DNA of 53,510 nt. Origin: an uncultured bacterium. Lineage in GTDB: Bacteria > Bacillota > Clostridia > Oscillospirales > Acutalibacteraceae. The position numbers were made by a program, and so were the translations under genes. This document shows, in pieces, positions 29,303-37,521 of this stretch. Each line of letters opens with the position of its first letter. Within the stretch, counting starts at the first letter, position 1. The notes below the pieces were generated by a model. It ran no database searches. It was not told where the DNA came from and saw only the letters and a program-made list of their open reading frames with translations. The stretch spans positions 1 to 53,510 of the forward strand of contig CAJMOH010000016.1 in the NCBI GenBank assembly GCA_905215055.1, read 5' to 3'.

Positions 29303-31536
29303 CACAGGGAGACGTGGAAGGTCCGGGAAATGACCTCCCTCTGCTGCTCTCGGGACAGCTTGTAGAAGTTCACCGCATAGCCGGAAACCCGAATGGTCAG
29401 GCTGGGGTACTTTTCCGGGTGGTTGTAGGCGTCAATGAGAGTCTCCCGGTTCAGGACGTTCACGTTCAGGTGGTGGGCGTTCTGGGCGAAGTAGCCGGTG
29501 AGGATAGTCACCAGGTTTTCCACCCGCTCGTTCTCGGTTTTGCCCAGAGCCTGGGGCGTGATGGAGAAGGTGTTGGAGATGCCGTCACGGCAGTAGTCAT
29601 AGCTGAGCTTGGCCACGCTGTTGAGAGAGGCCAAAGCGCCGCTGACATCCCGGCCGGACATGGGGTTGGCGCCGGGGGCCAGGGGCTCCCCGTGCTTTCT
29701 CCCGTCGGGAGTGTTGCCGGTCTTTTTGCCGTACATCACGTTGGAGGTGATGGTGAGGATGGACAGGGTGTGCTTGGCCTGGCGGTACAGGCTGTACTGG
29801 CACAGGGCGTGATAGAATTTCTCGGCCTGCTCGCAGGCGATCTGGTCCACCCGGTCGTCGTTGTTGCCAAACTTGGGGAAGTCTCCCTCCACCTCAAAGT
29901 CGGTGACAAGGCCGGTTTCCGGGTCCTTGACACACTTGACCTTGGCGTACTTCACCGCGGAGAGGGAGTCGGCCATGCAGCTCATGCCCGCGATACCGAA
30001 GGCCATCAGCCGCCGGACGGTGGAGTCGTGCAAAGCCATCTGGCTCTTCTCATAGGCGTACTTGTCGTGCATATAGTGGATGATGTTCATGGCGTTGACA
30101 TAGGTTTTGGCAAGCCAGGGCCGGTAGAAGTCAATGCGCTCCATCAGCTCGTCATACTCCAGATGCTCATGGCTCCACACGGGCATTTTGGGGCCTACCT
30201 GGTCGCCCTTCAGCTCGTCCCGGCCGCCGTTGATGGCCAGCAGCACCAGCTTGGCCAGGTTGGCCCGGGCGCCGAAAAACTGCATGTCTTTGCCCACGCG
30301 CATGGCGGACACGCAGCAGGCAATGGCGTAGTCGTCCCCGTAGACAGGGCGCATCACGTCGTCGTTTTCGTACTGGAGGGCGTCGGTGTCGCAGGAGACC
30401 TTGGCGGTGAACCGCTTCCAGTTCTCCGGCAGATGGGCGCTCCACAGCACGGTGAGATTCGGCTCGGGAGCCGGCCCCAGGTTGTACAGGGTTTGCAGCA
30501 TCCGGAAGCAGGACTTGGTCACCAGGGGCCGGCCGTCCTCGCCCATGCCGCCCACGCTCTCGGTGATCCACATGGGGTCGCCGCCGAACAGCTCGTTGTA
30601 CTCGGGGGTGCGCAGGTGCCGGGCCATGCGCAGCTTTAACACAAAGTCGTCGAAGATCTCCTGGGCCTGCTCCTCGGTGAGAAGGCCGGCCTTCAGATCC
30701 CGCTCGAAGTAGATGTCCAGAAAGGTGGACACCCGGCCCAGGCTCATGGCGGCGCCGTTTTGCTCCTTGATGGCGGCAAGATACCCAAAGTACAGCCACT
30801 GAACGGCCTCCTTGGCGTTTTTGGCTGGGCCGGAAATGTCATAGCCGTACATCTGGGCCATGGTTTTCATGTCCTCCAGGGCCTGGATCTGGTCGTGGAG
30901 TTCCTCCGCCGCCCGGATGGAGGGAGAGCTCATCACGCAGTCGCCCAGGGCGATCTTATCGGCCTTTTTCTGCTCAATCAGCCTGTCGATGCCGTACAGG
31001 GCCACCCGGCGGTAATCTCCGATAATCCGCCCCCGGCCGTAGGCGTCGGGCAGGCCGGTAATCAGTCCCACATGGCGGGCGGCCTTGATCTCCGGGGTAT
31101 AGGCGGAGAACACGCCGTCGTTGTGGGTCTTGTGATATTTGAATTCCTCCTCGATCTTGGGGGAAACCTCACAACCATAGGCCTTGCAGGCGGAGCGCAC
31201 CATGCGCATGCCGCCAAAGGGGTTGCAGGCCCGCTTTAGAGGCTCGTCGGTCTGCAGGCCCACAATGATGTCCTTCTCCCTGTCCAGATAGCCGGGGCCA
31301 AAGCTGGTGGGGGTGATGACCGTCTCGGTGTCCACCTTTAAGGCGCCGCCGTTTTGATGCTCCTGCAAAAGCAGGTCCTCAAACTTTTTCCGCACGTCCA
31401 GGGTGCGCTGGGTGGGGCCGCAGAGAAAGCTGCTGTCGCCGCCGTAAGGGGTGTAATTCTTTTGGATGAAATTGCGGACGTCGATCTCGTCTTCCCACAG
31501 TCCGCCTACAAAACCGTTCCATTCCTGCCGCTTCAT
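29302..31536 (-). CDS. pflB: pyruvate formate-lyase (formate C-acetyltransferase)
   Basis: Cleaves pyruvate with CoA to acetyl-CoA and formate. 744 residues, full length. The catalytic cysteine pair is C407-C408 (IACCVSAM) and the glycyl radical site is G719 in RVSGYAVNF near the C-terminus. GAAAGGATG precedes the ATG. The transcript begins about 186 bases upstream and its leader holds a ZTP riboswitch with a terminator, so expression should rise when ZTP accumulates (10-formyl-tetrahydrofolate shortage). That gives PFL an anabolic role as formate supplier for purine synthesis besides fermentation. Confidence 0.97.
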   Translation of the reverse strand: MKRQEWNGFVGGLWEDEIDVRNFIQKNYTPYGGDSSFLCGPTQRTLDVRKKFEDLLLQEHQNGGALKVDTETVITPTSFGPGYLDREKDIIVGLQTDEPLKRACNPFGGMRMVRSACKAYGCEVSPKIEEEFKYHKTHNDGVFSAYTPEIKAARHVGLITGLPDAYGRGRIIGDYRRVALYGIDRLIEQKKADKIALGDCVMSSPSIRAAEELHDQIQALEDMKTMAQMYGYDISGPAKNAKEAVQWLYFGYLAAIKEQNGAAMSLGRVSTFLDIYFERDLKAGLLTEEQAQEIFDDFVLKLRMARHLRTPEYNELFGGDPMWITESVGGMGEDGRPLVTKSCFRMLQTLYNLGPAPEPNLTVLWSAHLPENWKRFTAKVSCDTDALQYENDDVMRPVYGDDYAIACCVSAMRVGKDMQFFGARANLAKLVLLAINGGRDELKGDQVGPKMPVWSHEHLEYDELMERIDFYRPWLAKTYVNAMNIIHYMHDKYAYEKSQMALHDSTVRRLMAFGIAGMSCMADSLSAVKYAKVKCVKDPETGLVTDFEVEGDFPKFGNNDDRVDQIACEQAEKFYHALCQYSLYRQAKHTLSILTITSNVMYGKKTGNTPDGRKHGEPLAPGANPMSGRDVSGALASLNSVAKLSYDYCRDGISNTFSITPQALGKTENERVENLVTILTGYFAQNAHHLNVNVLNRETLIDAYNHPEKYPSLTIRVSGYAVNFYKLSREQQREVISRTFHVSL

Positions 31537-31611
31537 TAGGGCATCATCCTTTCCAAAAAAGACAAACTAAAAAGGTGTACAGCTTGCGAACAACAGCGCG
31601 GCGCTGGCAGC

Positions 31612-31644
31612 AAAAAAGGGCAGCATCGCGCGGCGATACTGCCC
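31612..31644 (-). terminator. regulatory terminator of the pflBA leader
   Basis: Minus strand GGGCAGTATCGC pairs with GCGATGCTGCCC (one G:U) and is followed by TTTTTT. The 5' arm includes the last conserved bases of the ZTP aptamer (CTGGGCA), so aptamer and terminator are mutually exclusive. Confidence 0.9.
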
Positions 31645-31716
31645 AGACGGTCGGCAAAACAGGCCCTGTTCCCGCTCCCCCGTGGTAAGTTCCACGAAAC
31701 CCGTCAGTCGCGGGGA
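31640..31716 (-). promoter_or_regulatory. ZTP (pfl-motif) riboswitch controlling pflBA
   Basis: Read on the minus strand, the leader contains GCGACTGACGG, then GTGGAACTTACCACGGGGGA followed by GCG, and finally CCGTCTGGGCA. These are the conserved blocks of the ZTP/pfl riboswitch in the right order and spacing. The outer helix GACGG/CCGUC shows covariation relative to the common GGCGG/CCGCC. The 3' block overlaps the terminator stem at 31633-31644, the classical transcription-attenuation platform. Binding of ZTP/AICAR would prevent terminator formation and switch on pflB and pflA. Confidence 0.93.
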
Positions 31717-31728
31717 CCTTGTGGGACT

Positions 31729-31757
31729 ATCATACCAGACGGGAGGGAAAATTGCAA
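31729..31757 (-). promoter_or_regulatory. promoter of pflBA
   Basis: Minus strand TTGCAA, 17 bp, TATGAT; start near 31722, a few bases before the riboswitch aptamer. Confidence 0.75.
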
Positions 31758-31939
31758 GAGCTAAAATTGAGAATTTTTGCTATTTTTGCAAAAGCCACAA
31801 AAATCACCGGGGGAATCCCTGGGAAACCAAAAGCTTCGCCGCCGGCCTCCGCAACTCCAAAAGCCGGTGGCCCATCAGGTCCACGGCGGCAACCTCGCGG
31901 GCGGAGCAGAGCCAGGCCGGGCTAGCGGGGGAGTTCCTG
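31758..31939. other. non-coding gap
   Basis: Together with the pflB leader this makes about 400 bases without a gene. The stretch holds no convincing reading frame. It is AT-rich near 31760-31800, then GC-rich with weak inverted repeats. It is the 3' side of the DUF6487 gene, for which no clear terminator was seen. Confidence 0.5.
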
Positions 31940-32158
31940 TCACCGGTACTTCACCAGCACCTGGCCGCACTGGGAACAGTGCCAGGCCGGGCAGGTGAAG
32001 GGCGAGGTGACGGCGGGGGTCAGGCGCAGGTCCTTCCGGCGGGCAATGTGGGGAAAGGGTACGCCGGAGGCCATGGGCCGCTGGGTGGTGAACAAAATCT
32101 GCCGGTCGCTTTGCAGGTAGCCAGGCTCCATTTCCCGGCCGCAGACAGGGCATTTCAT
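31940..32158 (-). CDS. small zinc-ribbon protein, DUF6487 (PF20097)
   Basis: 72 residues. Two CxxC knuckles, CPVCGREMEPG at the N-terminus and CSQCGQVLVKY at the C-terminus, enclose a short beta region with ARRKDLRLTP. This pattern is the PF20097/DUF6487 family of unknown function, common in Firmicutes. AAAGGAGG precedes the ATG and a promoter (TTTTCA-17-TATACT) lies upstream. Probably a free-standing cytoplasmic zinc protein. Confidence 0.82.
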   Translation of the reverse strand: MKCPVCGREMEPGYLQSDRQILFTTQRPMASGVPFPHIARRKDLRLTPAVTSPFTCPAWHCSQCGQVLVKYR

Positions 32159-32198
32159 GGGGAAACCTCCTTTTTGTGCGGAAATCTATATCATTCTC

Positions 32199-32227
32199 AG
32201 TATACCTCCCATATCCCCCTTTGAAAA
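32199..32227 (-). promoter_or_regulatory. promoter of the DUF6487 gene
   Basis: Minus strand TTTTCA, 17 bp, TATACT. It lies back to back with the ABC exporter promoter. Confidence 0.5.
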
Positions 32228-32240
32228 GACCCCGCCAGCC

Positions 32241-32269
32241 TTTTACCGGCGAAATTTTTATGGTATACT
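32241..32269 (+). promoter_or_regulatory. promoter of the heterodimeric ABC exporter
   Basis: TTTTAC, 17 bp, TATACT preceded by TGG (extended -10). Leader of about 70 bases. Confidence 0.6.
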
Positions 32270-32346
32270 AAATCAGAAAGCGCGGGCGGGAAGCTTTCCC
32301 CCCGCGGGAAAGGGAAAGAAATCCTCCGCCAGAAAGGACGATCTCT

Positions 32347-34083
32347 GTGAAAAGCTTATTCCGCTATATGGCGGGCTATAAAAAGGAATGTATCCTTGGC
32401 CCGCTGTTCAAACTTTTGGAGGCTACCTTCGAGCTGCTGGTGCCTTTGGTGATGGCCGCGGTCATCGACGTGGGCATCAAAAACGCCGACCGGGGCTATG
32501 TGGGCCGCATGTGCCTGGTGATGGCCGGTCTGGGGGTTGTGGGGCTGCTGTGCTCCATCACCGCTCAGTTTTTCGCGGCAAAGGCCTCGGTGGGCATTGC
32601 CGCCAAGCTGCGGCACAACCTGTTTGCCCACATCCAAAGCCTGAGCTTTACGGAGATGGACACCCAAGGCACCTCCACTCTCATCACCCGCATGACCAGC
32701 GACATCAACCAGGTGCAGAACGGCCTGAACCTGGCCCTGCGGCTGCTGCTGCGGTCCCCCTTTGTGGTGTTTGGGGCCATGGTGATGGCCTTTACCATCG
32801 ACGTTCCCGCGGCGCTGATCTTTGTGGTGACCATCCCCCTGCTGGCGGTGGTGGTGTTCGGGGTCATGCTGTGGACCATGCCCCGGTACAAAAAGGTCCA
32901 GGCGGGGCTGGACAAGGTGCTGGGCGCCACCCGGGAAAACCTGACCGGCGTGCGGGTCATCCGGGCCTTTGGCCGGGAGGAGGCCGAAACCCAGCGCTTT
33001 GAGGGGGACAACAACGCCCTGACCAGGCTCCAGGAGCATGTGGGCAAGGTCTCCGCCCTGATGAACCCCGTAACCTATGTGATTATCAACCTGGCCACGG
33101 TGGTCCTGATCTGGGTGGGGGCTTTGCGGGTGGACACCGCCATCATCACCCAGGGGGCTGTGGTGGCCCTGATCAACTACATGTCCCAGATTCTGGTGGA
33201 GCTGATTAAGCTGGCCAACCTGATTATCAACATCACCCGGGCGCTGGCCTGTATGGGACGGGTTCAGGCGGTGCTGGACACCCCCAGCTCCATGGAGGCG
33301 CCCCAGGCTCTGTCCAACGTGGTGGAAAACAGCGACCGCGTCACCTTCCGGAGCGTGGGCCTGACCTATCAGGGCGCGGGAGACGCCTCCCTTTCCGGTC
33401 TGAGCTTCTCCGTGGGGCCGGGGGAGACCGTGGGCGTAATCGGCGGCACGGGCAGCGGCAAGTCCTCCCTGGTGAATTTGATCCCCCGGTTTTACGACGC
33501 CACCAAGGGCGACGTGCTGGTGGACGGCCACAATGTAAAGGACTATCCCCTGGCGGTCCTGCGGGAAAGGGTGGGGGTGGTGCCCCAGCGGGCCATGCTC
33601 TTTTCCGGTACCATTCGGGAAAACCTTCTCTGGGGAAATCCCGCCGCCACGGAGGAGGAGCTGTGGCAGGCCCTGGAAACCGCCCAGGCCAGAGACTTTG
33701 TGGAGGAGAAGCCCCTGGGCCTGGATGAGCCGGTCTCCCAGGGAGGCAAAAACTTCTCCGGGGGCCAGCGGCAGCGGCTGACCATCGCCCGGGCCTTGGT
33801 GCGCAAGCCGGAGATTTTAATTCTGGACGACAGCGCCAGCGCCCTGGACTTTGCCACCGACGCCCGGCTGCGGAAGGCCATCCGCCAGATGGAGGGCGGT
33901 CCCACGGTGTTCATCGTGTCCCAGCGGGCCTCCTCCATCCGGTACGCGGACAAGATCATAGTCCTGGACGACGGGGAGGCCGTGGGCATTGGCACCCATG
34001 AGGAGCTGCTCCAGTCCTGCCAGGTGTACCGGGAGATTTTCGAGTCTCAGTTCCAGTCCGAGAGAAAGGGGGAGACGGCATGA
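32347..34083 (+). CDS. ABC exporter half-transporter with degenerate ATPase site (subunit 1)
   Basis: 578 residues: six-helix exporter domain (about 1-310) and a nucleotide-binding domain. Walker A GGTGSGKSS and signature FSGGQRQRL are normal, but Walker B reads ILILDDSASALD, Asp in place of the catalytic Glu, and the switch is VSQRAS rather than VAHR. This is the degenerate-site partner of a heterodimeric exporter (TM287/TM288, BmrCD, LmrCD type). Start GTG with AAAGGACG upstream. Overlaps the second subunit by four bases. Substrate may be drugs, lipids or peptides. Confidence 0.93.
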   Translation: MKSLFRYMAGYKKECILGPLFKLLEATFELLVPLVMAAVIDVGIKNADRGYVGRMCLVMAGLGVVGLLCSITAQFFAAKASVGIAAKLRHNLFAHIQSLSFTEMDTQGTSTLITRMTSDINQVQNGLNLALRLLLRSPFVVFGAMVMAFTIDVPAALIFVVTIPLLAVVVFGVMLWTMPRYKKVQAGLDKVLGATRENLTGVRVIRAFGREEAETQRFEGDNNALTRLQEHVGKVSALMNPVTYVIINLATVVLIWVGALRVDTAIITQGAVVALINYMSQILVELIKLANLIINITRALACMGRVQAVLDTPSSMEAPQALSNVVENSDRVTFRSVGLTYQGAGDASLSGLSFSVGPGETVGVIGGTGSGKSSLVNLIPRFYDATKGDVLVDGHNVKDYPLAVLRERVGVVPQRAMLFSGTIRENLLWGNPAATEEELWQALETAQARDFVEEKPLGLDEPVSQGGKNFSGGQRQRLTIARALVRKPEILILDDSASALDFATDARLRKAIRQMEGGPTVFIVSQRASSIRYADKIIVLDDGEAVGIGTHEELLQSCQVYREIFESQFQSERKGETA

Positions 34084-35831
34084 AGGCCCCAAAGATCCAA
34101 AAGGACACCTTGAGAAAGGTGCTGCGATACATCCGCCCCTACTGGGCGCTGGTGGGCATTTCTATCCTGCTGGCGGCGGTGACGGTGGCGGCCAGCCTGT
34201 ATATCCCCATCCTCACCGGCGGCGCGGTGGACCTGATTGTGGGGCCCGGCAATGTGGACTTTGCCGGAATTCTCCAGATCCTGCTTCAGATCGGCGCGGT
34301 CATTGGGGTGGCGGCTCTGTCCCAGTGGGTGATGAGCCTGATTAACAACCGGATCACCTACCGGGTGGTGCGTGACATCCGCAACGAGGCCTTCCGCAAA
34401 ATCCAAATCCTGCCCCTGAAGTATATCGACTCTCACCCAGCCGGAGAGGTGGTCAGCCGGGTGATTGCCGACGTGGACCAGTTTGCCGACGGCCTGCTCA
34501 TGGGCTTTACCCAGCTGTTCTCCGGGGTGATTACCATTTTAGGCACGCTGATCTTTATGCTCAGCGTCAATGTGGTCATCACCGCCGTGGTGGTGGTGAT
34601 TACCCCGGTGTCCCTGGTGGTGGCGGCCTTTATCGCCAAGCGGACCTACGAGATGTTCCGGCTTCAGTCCCAGGTGCGGGGAGAGCAGACCGGCTTTGTG
34701 GAGGAAATGGTGGAGGGCCAAAAGGTGGTGCAGGCCTTCGGCCGGGAGCGGGACTCTTTGGAGAAGTTCGACGAGATCAACGAGCGGCTGCGCAAGTGCA
34801 GCCTGCGGGCCATTTTCTTCTCCTCCATCACCAACCCTTCCACTCGGTTTGTCAACTCCCTGGTGTACACCGGCGTGGGCATTGTGGGCGCCTTGTCGGT
34901 GATTGGCGGGGGTCTTTCCGTGGGCCAGCTGTCCGCCTTTTTAAGCTACGCTAACCAGTACACCAAGCCCTTTAACGAGATTTCCGGCGTGGTGACAGAG
35001 CTGCAAAACGCCCTGGCCTGCGCGGGCCGGGTGTTCGAGCTGATTGAGGAGAGGCCCCAGATTCCCGACGACCCGGACGCCCGGGTGCTCCAGGACGCCA
35101 AGGGGCAGGTGTCCATCCAGGAGGTGGGCTTCTCCTACCGGAAGGAGCAGCCCTTGATTGAGGACTTCAACCTGGAGGTGAAACCCGGCCAGCGGGTGGC
35201 CCTGGTTGGCCCCACCGGCTGCGGCAAGACCACCGTCATCAACCTGCTGATGCGGTTTTACGATGTAGACGAGGGCTCCATCCAGGTGGAGGGGACGGAC
35301 GTCCGGCGGATTACCCGCCACAGCCTGCGCCGCAGCTATGGCATGGTCCTTCAGGACACCTGGCTGAAGCGGGGAACCATTCGGGAGAACATTGCCTATG
35401 GCAAGCCGGAGGCCGCCCTGGAGGAAGTGGTGGAGGCCGCCAAGGCCGCCCACGCCCACAGCTTTATCAAGCGGCTTCCCCAGGGCTATGACACGGTCAT
35501 TGGGGAGGATGGCGGCTCCATCTCCCAGGGGCAGAAGCAGCTGCTGTGCATTGCCCGGGTAATGCTGTGCCTGCCTCCCATGCTGATTCTGGACGAGGCC
35601 ACCTCCTCCATCGACACCCGCACGGAGATCCGCATTCAGAAGGCTTTCCAGAAGATGATGGAGGGCCGCACCAGCTTCATTGTGGCCCACCGGCTGTCCA
35701 CCATCCGGGATGCGGACACCATCCTGGTCATGCGGGACGGGCACATCATCGAGCAGGGAAATCACGAGAGCCTGCTGGCGAAGGGCGGCTTCTACGCCGA
35801 GCTGTACAACAGCCAATTTGATCACGATTGA
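34080..35831 (+). CDS. ABC exporter half-transporter with canonical ATPase site (subunit 2)
   Basis: 583 residues, six-helix membrane domain plus nucleotide-binding domain. Walker A GPTGCGKTT, Walker B LILDEATSSID with catalytic Glu and switch VAHRLST are canonical, while the signature is altered to ISQGQKQLL. Together with the first subunit this gives one active and one degenerate ATP site, the recognised asymmetric pattern. It ends NSQFDHD; the same 24-base 3' end is repeated 137 bp downstream after a set of hairpins. Confidence 0.94.
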   Translation: MKAPKIQKDTLRKVLRYIRPYWALVGISILLAAVTVAASLYIPILTGGAVDLIVGPGNVDFAGILQILLQIGAVIGVAALSQWVMSLINNRITYRVVRDIRNEAFRKIQILPLKYIDSHPAGEVVSRVIADVDQFADGLLMGFTQLFSGVITILGTLIFMLSVNVVITAVVVVITPVSLVVAAFIAKRTYEMFRLQSQVRGEQTGFVEEMVEGQKVVQAFGRERDSLEKFDEINERLRKCSLRAIFFSSITNPSTRFVNSLVYTGVGIVGALSVIGGGLSVGQLSAFLSYANQYTKPFNEISGVVTELQNALACAGRVFELIEERPQIPDDPDARVLQDAKGQVSIQEVGFSYRKEQPLIEDFNLEVKPGQRVALVGPTGCGKTTVINLLMRFYDVDEGSIQVEGTDVRRITRHSLRRSYGMVLQDTWLKRGTIRENIAYGKPEAALEEVVEAAKAAHAHSFIKRLPQGYDTVIGEDGGSISQGQKQLLCIARVMLCLPPMLILDEATSSIDTRTEIRIQKAFQKMMEGRTSFIVAHRLSTIRDADTILVMRDGHIIEQGNHESLLAKGGFYAELYNSQFDHD

Positions 35832-35968
35832 GCTGAACCAGGCGGCGATGTTTGGCGGTTTTGGCGCGGTCTCGCGCCAAAATAGAGATGCTTCGCATCT
35901 CTAAGCCAAACTCGGGAAGGACTGCCCACCGGGGCAGTCCTTTCAACAGTCAATTTGATCACGGTTAA
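35808..35968. repeat. imperfect 24-bp direct repeats flanking a hairpin block
   Basis: The last eight codons of the exporter gene (35808-35831, AACAGCCAATTTGATCACG...) recur at 35945-35968 with three transitions (21 of 24 identical), again reading NSQFDH followed by a stop. Between them lie hairpins TTTTGGCGCG/CGCGCCAAAA (35859-35882), AGAGATGC/GCATCTCT (35884-35902) and the terminator at 35917. It looks like insertion of a short structured element with duplication of its target, or like a remnant of recombination. Confidence 0.7.
35917..35944 (+). terminator. terminator after the ABC exporter
   Basis: Eleven-bp stem AAGGACTGCCC/GGGCAGTCCTT with a four-base loop, then a short T-tract. Confidence 0.75.
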
Positions 35969-36000
35969 AAAGCGCACCGCGGAGCGCGAAAAAGTTTCGC

Positions 36001-36068
36001 CAGCCTTTTCAAAGGCTGCAGAGCGCGAGACAGCGTCTCGCGGCCTTAAAAGCAACGCAAAGCGTTGC
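36001..36068. repeat. array of perfect hairpins in a gene-free gap
   Basis: The 412-bp gap 35832-36243 holds no gene. After the flanking repeats come three consecutive hairpins: CAGCCTTTTCAAAGGCTG (36001-36018), CGCGAGAC-AGC-GTCTCGCG (36024-36042) and GCAACGC-AAA-GCGTTGC (36052-36068), about evenly spaced. They have no U-tracts, so they are not simple terminators. Confidence 0.7.
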
Positions 36069-36156
36069 ACAAAGAAAAACCAGGGAAACAGGGGCAGCGC
36101 CCCGCCTTTCCCGACCGGCAACCCGCCTGGCAAGCCCTCGCGGGAAAACGAAAAGG

Positions 36157-36180
36157 CCCCCGGCAATGCCGGGGGTTTTT
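36157..36180. terminator. terminator between exporter and XRE gene
   Basis: CCCCCGGC-AAT-GCCGGGGG followed by TTTTT, with AAAA on the other side, in a convergent gap. Confidence 0.85.
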
Positions 36181-36243
36181 GCTGTTTCAAAACAGGAACG
36201 CGACGCGCAGCAGAGCCATTTCGTCGTCAACGGACCGGGGCTG

Positions 36244-37077
36244 TCATCCGTTCAGGCTTTTGCCCACCAGGACGTCGCCGTCCTCAAACACGGCGAACTT
36301 TACAAAGCCTATGTTCTCCACGCAGAAACGGTACTGCCCAGGGAGGGCCAGGGTTTTGCTGCGAAGGGAGACCGTGTCGCTCCAGGTTTCCCCGGGGTCT
36401 ACGAAGAAAGTGGCGTCCCCTCTGAGACTAGCAGGTATATAGCGTGTGTAACCAGGCTCAAGGGAAATACAGTGGTATTTCCCTTGGTACTTGTAGTCTA
36501 TCCACACCCATTTGCTGAAATAGAAGGTATCGCTCGTGTTGTTTTGCAAGGTGTACGCAATAGAACCAGAGCCATCTGAAAAACGGGTTACGGAAACATC
36601 CAGGGAAATCCCCGGTGAAATCGGAGAAGAGGAAGCTTCCCCTTCGTTCCAATAGAGAAACCGCTGGGCGGGCTGGCTGTTCCACCAGAGATACCCTGCC
36701 ACGATGCCAATGGACAGCACCGCCGCCCACCCCAGCAGCACCGCCGTCTGCACCCGGCGGCGTTTGGAGCTGGGTTTGGATATTTCCCCGGGCGGGACCT
36801 CCTCCCCGGCCAATTCCGCTGCCGGGGGATCGCCGTCCGTTTCCTCCTTTGGCTCCGCCTGGGGCGGCTGGACGGGAGGCTGGTCCTCCCCCAGCAGCTG
36901 GCCCAGGGGGACCTGGTACAGCTGGCTCAGGCTTTTCAGGTTTTCCAGAGAGGGCGTGGCCTCGCCGGTCTCCCACTTGGAAATGGCTTGCCGGGAGATG
37001 TGGAGCGCTTCCGCCAGTTCCAGCTGGGTAAGGCCCTGCTGCTTGCGCAGGGAAAGCAGCTTGTCCTCTAGCTTCAT
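36244..37077 (-). CDS. XRE-family regulator with transmembrane helix and extracytoplasmic domain
   Basis: 277 residues. HTH (1-60, LTQLELAEALHISRQAISKWE), a Pro/Glu-rich linker (about 65-105), one membrane helix (about 110-131) and a C-terminal beta-rich domain of about 145 residues outside the cell. This is a one-component membrane sensor layout. AAGGAGGG precedes the ATG. The promoter has TTTACA-17-TATACT, and an inverted repeat GCAACCGGCGGTTGC lies about 54 bp upstream of the -10, as for the XRE gene at 4 kb. Ligand and targets unknown. Confidence 0.88.
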   Translation of the reverse strand: MKLEDKLLSLRKQQGLTQLELAEALHISRQAISKWETGEATPSLENLKSLSQLYQVPLGQLLGEDQPPVQPPQAEPKEETDGDPPAAELAGEEVPPGEISKPSSKRRRVQTAVLLGWAAVLSIGIVAGYLWWNSQPAQRFLYWNEGEASSSPISPGISLDVSVTRFSDGSGSIAYTLQNNTSDTFYFSKWVWIDYKYQGKYHCISLEPGYTRYIPASLRGDATFFVDPGETWSDTVSLRSKTLALPGQYRFCVENIGFVKFAVFEDGDVLVGKSLNG

Positions 37078-37099
37078 ACAGATCCCTCCTTCTGCCAAC

Positions 37100-37164
37100 A
37101 GTATAGCAGCCGGGTCCCGGGCTGTAAACCATCCCCGCCTTGCAAGGGGGCAACCGGCGGTTGC
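37100..37164 (-). promoter_or_regulatory. XRE gene promoter with upstream inverted-repeat operator
   Basis: Minus strand -35 TTTACA, 17 bp, -10 TATACT (37100-37105, preceded by CTGC). GCAACC-GGC-GGTTGC spans 37150-37164. Sequence and spacing match the element upstream of the XRE gene at 4.4 kb. Confidence 0.65.
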
Positions 37165-37174
37165 GTTTGGGCGT

Positions 37175-37423
37175 TTACTTCAAAATCAGCCTTGTCTCCC
37201 CGGGATTCAGGCTGGGAAGCACCTCCTTCACCCGGGGGTGGGAAAATTCTCCCCAAAGCATGTCCCGCAGGGCGGTGCCCCGCTGATAACCGTGGATTAC
37301 CCGCAGCTCCGTCAGGTTTTTGGGGGCGGTGTTCAGCCACCCGGCGAGCAGGTCCTTGGCGTCCCGCTGATAGACTCCGTGGAGGTCCGCGGTGGCAATG
37401 GTTCCCTTAATTTGAAAGCGCAT
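37175..37423 (-). CDS. small Smr-domain protein
   Basis: 82 residues, a stand-alone Smr (small MutS-related) domain: the ADLHG motif and the VIHGYQRGTALRDML nucleic-acid-binding loop are both present. Smr domains nick or bind nucleic acids; recent family members act in ribosome rescue. CAGGGGGAA precedes the ATG. A terminator hairpin lies between its only candidate promoter and its ATG. Confidence 0.85.
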   Translation of the reverse strand: MRFQIKGTIATADLHGVYQRDAKDLLAGWLNTAPKNLTELRVIHGYQRGTALRDMLWGEFSHPRVKEVLPSLNPGETRLILK

Positions 37424-37440
37424 GGCACATTCCCCCTGCG

Positions 37441-37463
37441 AAAAAGGCCGCCCGCGGGCGGCC
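37441..37463 (-). terminator. terminator of the MATE gene / Smr leader hairpin
   Basis: Perfect palindrome GGCCGCCCGCGGGCGGCC followed on the minus strand by TTTTT. It sits 18 bp before the Smr start codon and downstream of the promoter at 37490. Confidence 0.85.
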
Positions 37464-37489
37464 TCTTGCTCGATACTCTATATAGAAAT

Positions 37490-37518
37490 AGTATAGCGGG
37501 AGAGCTTGAAAATTGCAA
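37490..37518 (-). promoter_or_regulatory. promoter upstream of Smr
   Basis: Minus strand TTGCAA, 17 bp, TATACT, beginning 4 bp after the MATE stop codon. The start near 37483 is only about 20 bases from the terminator stem, so it drives either an attenuated Smr transcript or a short RNA of about 42 bases. Confidence 0.65.
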
Positions 37519-37521
37519 GTC

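Noticed and set aside
27269..29365. Long rightward frame (about 698 codons) across asparaginase and pflA
   Set aside because: It crosses two well-supported leftward genes, a terminator and hairpins. It has no motifs and no ribosome site.
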